A stretch of DNA of 64,000 nt from Hexactinellida sp. DTS-2022 (lineage: Eukaryota; Porifera; Hexactinellida): the NCBI GenBank assembly GCA_028753945.1, contig JAPNXP010000008.1, forward strand, positions 1,364,001 to 1,428,000, written 5' to 3'. Under the pieces are notes generated by a model, which did no database searches, was not told the origin of the DNA, and saw only the letters and a program-made list of their open reading frames with translations. This document shows positions 55,590 to 64,000 of this stretch, piece by piece. The stretch's first letter is position 1. Each line of letters begins with the position of its first letter. Made by a program: the position numbers and the translations under genes.

Positions 55590-56757
55590 ACAGGTCCTGT
55601 TCAAGTAGTCCAGCAATATGATGCAGGAAATGGTCGAATTGTGCATTTTCGAGATAAAAGTACCAAATTTTGCACAATTGTAGTATTATAGGTTCTGATC
55701 AACTTCAGCTATGGCACATAGCAGAATTTTTGGAAGAACAATTTTTTCAGGGGACAGAAATTGGTGCCCAATCGAAATCGCCGCAGTATAAATACAGGAT
55801 AGCATATTCAAATGCTTTCTTAACAACTTTATATTGTCAAATTCGTGCTCAGCACTTAATTTCCAGCATTTTGATAGGTATATTGACTATATTGGGTGAT
55901 AATATATTTTGGTTTTCCATAGCAACGTTAAGAATATGATAACATTCCGATCTCCCAATTTGGAGTAACCATATTGAGTGAACCCTTGTTTTTCTCGGGT
56001 AAGCGTACTGAGTGCGAATATACTATTAGAAACACTCCAAAGATTAATTGTCAAGCCAAAAGTATGCATTTATCATATTCCTGCTCAAAGCCAAGATTCA
56101 TCCAAGATCAAAAGTAGTTGTTGCTTGAAGGAGCACTTCTGTACTTTGATCACAGAAAAAGCCGCAAGAACATGACTTTGTACTTGTACTACTTCTAGGC
56201 ACAGTGGCTTAAGCCTAAAATTATAGGAATTTTTTGAGTTCCTATTTGCATTAGTAAATGATTTCAAATCAATCTTGAATGTTTCAGTAATGCTCTGTAA
56301 AAATTGTAGGTCAATCGAACGCCTAGAGGCTGTACAAAAATATTATCAAAGTCAAGCAAATCAAATATTTCATTTTGTGGTTTTGAAGAATTCAAAATAG
56401 CTGATATTTTGATGTCTATAATTACTATTCAAGGCGATTTATATAGCTAAATTTAGTCTTCCTTATACAATAAAAGTATGCTGAATCTGAATTTGAGACT
56501 ACTTGTGAGTGAGTGAATTATTTTTGAAAGAGTCTTTATTTGAAGTTACAAAGTGCAAAAAAGGTAAATGATTTCACACAGAAAATTTCAAAGTGAACGA
56601 TGAACAAAAAGTCAGAGAAAGTCAATACCATATTAATACATAGTCATAATGAAGGTCTCTAGTATTGTCTTAGAAAATATTAGCCCTCGAAACATTGCGC
56701 AACATCAAAAATATATCCACATTCCATTCTCTGTTTTTATATCCCTGGAATTCCATT
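55590..56757. other. No gene recognised
   Basis: Short open frames with no family resemblance. No repeat ends seen. Confidence 0.4.
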
Positions 56758-56758
56758 T

Positions 56759-57845
56759 ACTCGTCTTATTGTTATGCAATTTAATATACACTGAATTCAT
56801 TGCATATCAACCACTTTAGTGTGTTTCTATTTGAAACCATATAACATTCTTATAAACCTCAGTGGAAAATCTTCAGTGGAAGGAAGTGCAATGGTGGTCA
56901 GGATCCACAAAAAGGTATGACGAACATACTGAGCGTAATCTACTTTTACACCGATTGGAGCTATAGGACTTGGGTAGGGTTGAATGATTGAGCGCAGTAC
57001 TATGCAATTTCTATGCTCAGCTAATTTATGGTATGCAGGGAGTTTGAAATCGCTGGATAACAAATATTTACGAAACCGTGTGTACTTCCTCTTTCCTATT
57101 TCGAGTAAATCTAGAAGGAATAAAGACTTGTTAAGATCAAGCTCCTTCCTCGGAACATTCCCGAATTGACCGCGACCGTGGAAATTGTCATACTCATTGG
57201 ATTTTGAAACTTTTCGAGTTTCGATAGAATCTTCCTCATTTATTAGGAGCTGTAATGGAAGGGAAGCTATGTTTACCTCTGATGTATTTTCTATTTCCGA
57301 AAGTAATTTAATAGAATCTAAGACGCTTGACAAGCGTGATCGCATCTTCTTCAAGGAAATGTCACTTACATTCTTCTGTATAGAGGAACGATCAATTTCA
57401 AGATCATCCAGAAGGGCAATGCGGGTCTTCTTCTGTTTAGGTAGCAAGGAGAGTTGCGAGTTCCACCACTCTCCCTCACAACTATCCAGACTTTTCTTTG
57501 CTCTTTTGAAAGTGTCACGGATTCTGCGTAGCATTGCATGCAAATAATCTCTTCTTTCTATGTCTAGATCAAGACAATCCTCCAAGTGAGAGAGTGTTTG
57601 ATGACAGTTATAATAATTGTCCTTCAGCAGTCTTGCTAAATCAAGCCGGGACTTGGGAAGTGTTGGACATTCAGCCATTGATTGATTATGAAAAAGAAAC
57701 TTCAATATCTAAATGTAAATGTACTAAATTAATATATTCAATATGTATATCTAACAATGTTATATGGTTTTAAATAGAAACACACTAAAGTGGTTGATAT
57801 GCAATGAATTCAGTGGATATTAAATTGCATAACAATAAGACGAGT
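56759..57845 (-). mobile_element. 1.09 kb unit with 91-bp inverted arms enclosing one intact ORF
   Basis: The left arm (56759-56849) and right arm (57755-57845), both ACTCGTCTTATTGTTATGCA inward, differ at only about two positions. They enclose a single 292-codon minus-strand ORF whose last codons and stop fall inside the left arm. No TSD was detected (TTCCATTT against ATATAGTG). This is either a small transposable element with its own gene, or a gene caught in an inverted duplication. Confidence 0.65.
56827..57705 (-). CDS. Intact 292-aa protein of unknown function
   Basis: Longest ORF in the window and free of damage. The likely start may be the second Met (MAECPTLPKSRLDLARLLKD). Residues about 30-90 are helical and charged (LSHLEDCLDLDIERRDYLHA, MLRRIRDTFKRAKKSLDSCE). 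The middle has KKMRSRLSSVLDSIKLLSEI. The C-terminus has SSDFKLPAYHKLAEHRNC and VRHTFLWILTTIAL. K/R and L rich; no signal peptide or membrane segment is evident. The C-terminal LP-Y-K--- pattern faintly recalls uncharacterised proteins associated with animal transposons, but I cannot name the family. Codon use looks coding and no shadow of a better frame exists. Confidence 0.7.
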   Translation of the reverse strand: MKFLFHNQSMAECPTLPKSRLDLARLLKDNYYNCHQTLSHLEDCLDLDIERRDYLHAMLRRIRDTFKRAKKSLDSCEGEWWNSQLSLLPKQKKTRIALLDDLEIDRSSIQKNVSDISLKKMRSRLSSVLDSIKLLSEIENTSEVNIASLPLQLLINEEDSIETRKVSKSNEYDNFHGRGQFGNVPRKELDLNKSLFLLDLLEIGKRKYTRFRKYLLSSDFKLPAYHKLAEHRNCIVLRSIIQPYPSPIAPIGVKVDYAQYVRHTFLWILTTIALPSTEDFPLRFIRMLYGFK

Positions 57846-59780
57846 ATATAGTGGGGTCAAAAATTAAGGTTCCGTGACCAACCTCTGGCTAGTTAAGTTT
57901 TATGCCTGAATCTGATACTTTAGGATATAACTCGCGATTTAAGCTCCCATGCCGCTCTGGAAAGTTTGGGCAAACTTTCCAAAAATGCACAATCTTGCAC
58001 CATATTGCTGGACTAAAGAGCATGGGGAATTCTATAAAGTCAAGTTCCGCTATTAACAACTCGCTTAACTCGCTTCGTTTATTAGTAACCTATTTCCTGG
58101 TTCCCCTAAAAGCAAATTAAAGTTGCTAACAGACAAATTAAGCAACTCAAAGGTTTAATAAACGAATAACAATTATATTACTAGCAAAAGATTTATTATA
58201 CTTAGGTTGCTATAAATTAGAACGTACACACACACACGCATTGTGTTGACATATTTAGGGTATCATGTGACTTGATATTATATGCTAGTCGGACTCAATA
58301 AGTACTATATGCTTTCATATTTTCAACACTTTAAAGTATTTTTATACTATTATTTAGATTATATTTTCAAATGTTTTACTATCAAAAGTGGAGTCTCTGT
58401 TATATACCTTTCCCGGACCATTGCGTCCCATTCACCATCTTCCAGAAAACTGTATGCGCTTATGAAACCATTATCTGACCCACAAATATCGTGAGAGGGT
58501 GATATTGTGTATTTTTATTATAACTACGTAAATCGTGTTATACTATTTTTAAACAATATCCCCTTATTAGAAACTTCTCCCATTAGCAACTATTTTTGAA
58601 ACAAAACCCGAGTTGCTAATAAAGCAACTCCACTCTACTAAGCTTGTTCTATTATTAAATATAATCGACCCGCCTAACGGACAGTGAACCCTGAATTTGC
58701 TTAATCGGATATCCGCTGTTAATATTGGTTAACAGCGACGGAATTTATTTACCAGGTAACATATCTGATAAATATTAGTAGTGTTTTTGCGTAATTCTTG
58801 TATAAGAGATTAATTAAAAGAATTTAGGCAGAATAATAAATTAATAAATCAATTTACACAACATTGTTATCCAAGATACGTAAAGAACGAAATGTATCAC
58901 TTACACTACTTATGCTTCCGTAATACGTTATACAGTCCAGTCATTTGCTTAGCCCCAATGTCAGGCCCCCCCAAGGATTCCGGAATTTCCCTTATGCAGA
59001 TCTACTTCAATCATACTTCAATATAACAGTTATGTATTTGAGAATTATTTGTATTCTAATACATATAGCTATTTGTTTGTCAGTTATCAATTTAATCAAA
59101 TTGTATTATTGCTTCTTATGTATCCTTGCTTGCTTTTGAAACTAATTGAGTGAAACATAAAGAGAGTTTATGTTTCTGGTTATGCAAAACGAGTAGAAAG
59201 AATTACAATTATATTAACCATCTACATTTTGTCTAATAGTGATGTCAAAAATTCTGGAAATGTAATTTCCGAACCCAAATTTATCCAGATGCGTGCACTC
59301 CTTAAAATTTTCTAAACCAATTTGAACTAGTTGGGCCAGGGCCCCGGCACATAGTTTTAAACTGGGGCCCCCGAAACCTTAGCTACGCTACTGTGTTCAG
59401 TCTTAGCCAGTAGTAAGTATAACTAAGTCTAATATAACGAAATTGCTTTTTTCCCCAGCGCACTAAATGCATTAGTGAGTATCCGCTTATAACGAATATC
59501 CGGATATAACGAAGGAAATTACAGCTCCCAAGCACTTCAGTATAACGAGAGTTGCCTGTATAATGGAAACGATTATATTTATTGTGTAGCGAGAAATCGA
59601 ATGACATTCGTTGCTACTGAACAGTTAATCAACTCCACACTTGCGGCCACCTACACGTATATGTATATAGCGGTCACCAAAAAACTGTCACGTCCGATTC
59701 CACATCCAATAGCATTCATGTTTCTCTGCAAATTATAAACTCTGTAATTATAAAAGGAACCAATGGTATTCGGCATTTAA
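57846..59780. other. No gene; MITE scraps
   Basis: Degraded GCAACTC-family pieces (58050-58140, 58560-58640), a GGATATCCGCTGTTAA hAT-like scrap (about 58710), a CAGTAGCGTAGCTAAGG end (inverted, to about 59395) and a pogo-like piece (59395-59560). A short ACAC run lies near 58230. Confidence 0.45.
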
Positions 59781-59956
59781 TAGTACTTAAAAACTAAAAC
59801 TACGTAATACCAATATGAAACTAAGAGAACTAAGAAGACTAAGATGCGATTTCGAGAACTAGAACTATGTTGGGTGCAGCTACCACAACTGACAACTGTC
59901 CTTACATCGCTGGTAGCTGTAGCCCAAAAAGAAGAAGTGGAGGAGGAGGAGGAGAG

Positions 59957-60695
59957 AGTGATCATTGACAGTGGAACAAAGAAGAGAATGTAAAGCAAAA
60001 ATGCACACGAAAGGGATGGAGATAATCAAGCGTACTAATGACCATCTCCACCCACCTGACGAGCAGGCGGTGATTTTCCAGGAGACCAAGATAGGAATCA
60101 AGAGGAAAGCACGGGACAGTCAGGATAGTTCACACCACATAGTGTGGGAGAGTCTCCTGACGGTATCTGAGGGCACGGCTGCTAAGCTACCCAAGCTGGA
60201 CAGTCTGATAGCTGGCAGCCCCGGTGCAGCCTGCCGAGTCTGGAGGAGCTGAGGAGTTCGTCCTCTACGACTTGGGACCGGAGACGCAGAGGATCCTAAT
60301 CTTCGGAACACAGCGAAACCTGGAGGCTGCGACTGGCGGACTACTGGATGGCTGACGGAACCCTTAAGACGGCTTCCTCCCTCTTCGCTCAGGTGTATGT
60401 GGTGCATGCACTCCGTGGAGGGCCTCATCTTACGAAAGATGGTCACGTGCTGCTGAGTTTGTTCGTGATGCTTCCCAACAAAACGGAGGCTACCTACAGG
60501 AGGATGTGGGATCAGATTCGCCAACTCTGTCCCCTCGCCCATCCGAGGAAGATGCTCTTGGACTTTGAGAAGGCTGCGATAAACAGCTCTGAGGCGGTGT
60601 GGCCGAAAACACTGATCAAGTGCTGCTTCTTCCACCTCACACAGAACGTATGGCGCAAGGTGCAGGCTGTTGGCTTGCAGGCTGCCAATAGCTAG
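59957..60695 (+). pseudogene. FLYWCH/MULE transposase, 5' and central part
   Basis: GC-rich relative to its surroundings. The first frame has ECKAKMHTKGMEIIKRTNDH with HLHPPD: the second half of a FLYWCH finger (C ... H-x-H). Then SLLTVSEGTAAKLPKLDS. A second frame gives AEEFVLYDLGPETQRILIFG. The third (60348-60695) reads DYWMADGTLKTASSLFAQVY, VVHALRGG, LPNKTEATYRRMWDQI, LLDFEKAAINSSEAVWP, then IKCCFFHLTQNVWRKVQAVG, the MULE transposase core with D (ADGT) and D (LDFE) and the C--H motif. Two frameshifts inactivate it, and the 3' end runs into an inverted copy. Confidence 0.9.
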
Positions 60696-60804
60696 GACGA
60701 GGCGCTGGCTATGCGCATCTGACACCTCCAAGCTCTCGCGTTTGCCCCGCTCCTGGCTGTGCCCGGCCTGTTTGCAAACAGGCCGTGCGCGCCGCTGCAG
60801 CTGC

Positions 60805-61241
60805 AGCGGCGCGAGTCGCAGAGGACGAACTCCTCAGCTCCTCCAGACTCGGCAGGCTGCACCGTGGCTGCTAGCTCGGGTAGATTAGCAGCCGTGCCCT
60901 CAGATACCGTCAGGAGACTCTCCCCCACTATGTGGTGTGAGTTATCCAGATGTCCTCTTGATGCCTATCTTGGTCTCCTGGCAAATCACCGCCTGCAAGT
61001 CAGGTGGGTGGAGATGGTCATTAGTGCGCTTGATTATCTCCATCCCTTTCGTGTGCATTCTTGCTTTACATTCTCTTCCCTGTTCCACTGACAATGAATC
61101 AGCTCTCCTACTTTCCTCTGCTTTCCGTAAAATATCCTCCTCTCTCCTACCTGACCAGCCTGAACGGCTGGTCGGGAGGTTCCGCCATTCTATTTTGGTT
61201 TTATTAATTAAAGTCGAATCGCGAATGTTAGATATCCTCAT
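60805..61241 (-). pseudogene. Inverted second copy of the FLYWCH/MULE 5' region
   Basis: The reverse complement of about 59957-60265 recurs here: GRECKARMHTKGMEIIKRTN, HLHPPDLQAVICQETKIGIK, then GESLLTVSEGTAANLPE and GGAEEFVLCDS. It extends further upstream (NLPTSRSGWSGRREEDILRK) than the left copy. The two copies converge around a CTGCAGCTGCAG palindrome near 60796, so this locus is a broken tail-to-tail pair. Confidence 0.87.
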
Positions 61242-61582
61242 TGATATATAAAAAATACATAAGTAAATCTATTTCAGAATGATAATTAAATTTACAACCT
61301 GGCAACACACATGGCATGTTTACAAGAAATCCATGTCACAACACCCACTAAAAAATTATAGCTAGTTTTTACAAAAGACAGGAAATTCACACCAATTACC
61401 AGTTGGAGACTCAAATTCAACGTTGGCAAACAAAAGAAATGAAATTTTGAATGTATTATTAAGTAGTAATCACATAATATGTATATTTAACTGATAACAT
61501 TTTCTCTATGGAAATTTTGTATCAACATATTTATAATTTGTTTTGACTGAAATTCTCAAAAAGGAGAAGTGAAATTGCTGAT

Positions 61583-61882
61583 TTGTACGTGCATCTGCCA
61601 TTTGTACATGGGAAATTAACACCACAAACTTTCACAAACATTCGACATATATGTGAGGCACTACCAATGCTTGATAAACGACTTACTGAGCACTGTGGAA
61701 AACAGTATCTTCTATCAAAAAGAATCCAAATATATGCGTTAGAACACCTCTTTAGTATGTATAGGCAAATGTCTGGGTCTCTTAATCAGGTATCAAGTGT
61801 ACTTAGACTTCAGCTTTCTAACATTTTAGAGGTGTTTGCTATTAAATTCAAAATTACTTCAGACGAAAAGCCAGTTATCTGA
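61583..61882 (+). pseudogene. P-element (THAP9-type) transposase, C-terminal fragment
   Basis: The 99-codon frame has GKLTPQTFTNIRHICEALPM, LDKRLTEHCGKQYLLSKRIQ and ALEHLFSMYRQMSGS, then LQLSNILEVFAIK. This is the P-transposase C-terminal signature, with D/A-x-LE-x-x-F-x-x-YRQMSG conserved. It differs from the 12969-13256 copy and so belongs to another lineage. Catalytic N-half absent. Confidence 0.85.
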
Positions 61883-62805
61883 AATAACATATTAGCCAAT
61901 TTAGTGACAACAATGATGTTGAAAAACAACTTGAATTGGAAATAGAACTCTAGATATAAATAAATTTGCTCGCATAGAAATAGATGTTGGTTAAATTGAT
62001 TATATCGTATATAGAGCAGGCTAAGCAGCATTGTCTTATTTTTAAAAATCGGATGGTTGTCAATATTGTCAAGAATGCTTAACGATAGATGAACACCTTT
62101 ATGTTAATAATGATATAGGTTCGCAATATAAGTTGATACATTTATGGACCCTCTCGAAATCATCATCATAAACTGAGATTATAGTGTTTTTGAACAGTAT
62201 GCAATAAATACTAGGTCACTGAAATTTAAACTAAATCGGACCTATACTTTTGATGTACAGCAATTTGAATATCCAGTACGTAATTTTTTCACAATGGGAG
62301 GTCTATTTTAAACGAATTTCAAAAATATCGTGGTATATATTTGTTACAGGCCTAAAATTATGGATTATTATATTTACTTAACATCACAAATTTGACTAAT
62401 GTCTTGTTTAATTAAATTAGACTGCTGAACAACCTGAGATAATTATAGAAATACATTTGAAGTATAATTGGTTCTTGACAACATTTGAAGCTTTACAAAG
62501 TAAGTGATTGTGGTTAGACGGAAGATACTAGTGATTATAGTACACAATAATAAGAAATAAATACTATAATTAATTGAATGGTATTTTAACTGTTCATATT
62601 ATATAGCCCTCGTAAAATTATAAAACTGGAATGCTATACAAATAGAACTAATGAATCTAGGTACAACTTGTAGTATGTGGTTGTTAATTGGTCTCCACTT
62701 CATTCGGAAGATCTTAACAAGTAGGTTGGATGATATTTTAATAACATTCAAAATTATTTGTGAAATGTAAGCTGCGGAAGTTTACTTATAGTATTCACAT
62801 GCATC
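61883..62805. other. No gene recognised
   Basis: AT-rich, no repeat ends or coding signal seen. Confidence 0.4.
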
Positions 62806-63018
62806 CAGGCTTTCATCCAGGAAAAATTTACAGCGCTCTTAGATTTAGTTTGAGCTCATTCATTTTTCATTTTGTACGCCTAGATTAGTCATCTTGTATT
62901 AAGTCTATGGGAGCATCTCTCAATATTGTAGCCCTATATTGATTTTTGTACGCCTAGATAAAAATCCTGCCAAATTACGCTCCTTTAGGCGCACCCAGCA
63001 CGCCTGGATAACACCCTG
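62806..63018. mobile_element. hAT-type MITE with 8-bp TSD CATGCATC
   Basis: 213 bp, ends CAGGCTTTCATCCAGG and CAGGGTGTTATCCAGGCGTG (inverted), perfect TSD CATGCATC. GTACGCCTAGAT words repeat. Related to 47680-47907. Confidence 0.9.
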
Positions 63019-63527
63019 CATGCATCAACTTGTTTACTATCATAAAATAAACAGAACTGCTAATGAAACAACAACAAAACTTTATACAAAAGAGGTATGC
63101 AAACGATTAGAGTGAATATATGGTACGAGCAAAGGAATCCAGACATGAATTTAACTATGGAATTTAAGTTTTTTTTGAACATATTTTTGCAATGTAAAAA
63201 AGCAAGTAATGTTTGTCAGATGTTGAATTAATTCAGCGCCAGACAATAAAGAACTTTTTCAGTGTTCAGTAACTTTAAACACTCGGACTTCAAAGAAGGC
63301 TGAGCTGAAAAAATAATTCATGGCAAGCCCAGACATCCTGAGGGGGGGGAGGGAATAACGTGTTAAGCGAGAGAGTAAGAAGGGTTTAGGCTCACTAATG
63401 AGGAAAGCCAATGATCCTTGTTGGTTAACCTATGTCCCCCAAATCACAGCATTAGATCAACACAAGTCCTCACTCAACTCTGGAAAATAGAACTCCGAAT
63501 AGAGTATTGGTCGAGATCCAGTTAAAG

Positions 63528-63722
63528 CAGTGGTCTTCAAACTGGGGTACGCGTACCCCTAGGGGTACACGAGGCTTCTCATGGGGGTACGCCAGCTCTC
63601 TTTGAGACGAGTCGGTAAAGTATGTACGTATATGTAAAAATTAGATGTTGGGGACTTGGGGGTACGCGTAAAGTTAAAAAATAGCCAGGGGGTACGCTGA
63701 GAAAAAAGTTTGAAGACCACTG
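63528..63722. mobile_element. hAT-type MITE with 8-bp TSD AGTTAAAG
   Basis: 195 bp, ends CAGTGGTCTTCAAACTGGGG and CAGTGGTCTTCAAACTTTTT (inverted), perfect TSD AGTTAAAG (63520-63527, 63723-63730). Without it the flank reads ...GRDPVKGQEDFGIPNKIA... followed at 63799 by GTAAGT, perhaps an exon. The right portion is duplicated at 49573-50022. Confidence 0.92.
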
Positions 63723-64000
63723 AGTTAAAGGACAGGAAGATTTCGGGATACCAAATAAAATCGCGAATTATGTGATGACAGAAGAAGAAATGAACATGTA
63801 AGTTTCACGTATAACTAGTATAACTTAATTAATTAAGAGTAGAAGCCAACTAGAGAATGAGTTGATGAGCGAATTTACCAGTAACTCGGCTGTACACTAA
63901 TATCACGTAGTCCAAATATTTAAGATAGAATGATACCTAAACTTGGTGTTATTATAGTATGATTGAGCAAGTCAACGAGTTAAACAAATAAAACAATGTT

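Noticed and set aside
57185-57547. 120-codon plus-strand frame
   Set aside because: S/F/R-rich antisense shadow of the 292-codon ORF.
59380-59998. Several short minus-strand frames
   Set aside because: Serine-rich or hydrophobic translations over MITE scraps and antisense to MULE 5' sequence.

Overview
This is a eukaryotic, almost certainly metazoan, genomic window. It is AT-rich, has spliceosomal introns (GT...AG), and has long stretches without ORFs. It contains a recognisable 20S proteasome beta-4 (PSMB4) gene and a great variety of decayed cut-and-paste DNA transposons and Helitrons. Nothing prokaryotic is visible: no operons, rRNA or tRNA genes, or CRISPR. The species cannot be read from the sequence; an invertebrate with many P, Ginger, hAT and FLYWCH-MULE elements fits best.

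Host genes. The only host gene I name is PSMB4 on the + strand. Its penultimate visible exon is at 27846-28105 and its terminal exon at 48945-49229, joined in phase across a 20.8 kb intron. Upstream PSMB4 exons were not found here. A second candidate host exon (52041-52359, minus) has a good splice acceptor and a low-complexity Q/N/S-rich C-terminus, and would converge on PSMB4.

Layout. 1-9.5 kb: a mosaic of inverted and direct repeats carrying several young MITEs with perfect 8-bp target duplications (TSDs), a hAT element with a BED-finger ORF (4547-5413), pogo-like MITEs and a Helitron end. 9.5-15.2 kb: MITEs, a complete Helitron (12375-12886) and P-transposase C-terminal fragments. 16-19.3 kb: a hAT element with a broken three-piece transposase and a 5-bp-TSD MITE inside the ORF. 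20.7-25.7 kb: pogo-like elements and a P-element transposase relic that carries a palindromic MITE. 28.1-48.9 kb (the PSMB4 intron): a PIF/Harbinger element with a Myb-like gene, three Helitron copies, nested GC-rich hAT-like elements, a second hAT transposase split by a 3.1 kb insertion, and a 6.3 kb Ginger-like element (40205-46522) with TG...CA ends, a GGGC TSD and integrase plus OTU-protease-like exons. 49.4-51.6 kb: nested MITEs holding a recent duplication of the window's last 450 bp. 53-59 kb: Tc1/mariner- and pogo-like MITEs, a full Helitron, and an intact 292-codon ORF between 91-bp inverted arms. 59.9-61.2 kb: a GC-rich FLYWCH/MULE transposase arranged as a palindrome. 61.6 kb: another P-element C-terminus. 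63.5 kb: a young hAT MITE.

Apart from PSMB4, the 52 kb exon and perhaps the 292-codon ORF, the sequence is best read as layers of transposons. Many layers can be put in order by exact TSDs, by paralogous empty sites, or by a reading frame that closes when an insertion is removed. The most notable object is the Ginger-like integrase/OTU element inside a hAT-type element inside the PSMB4 intron.
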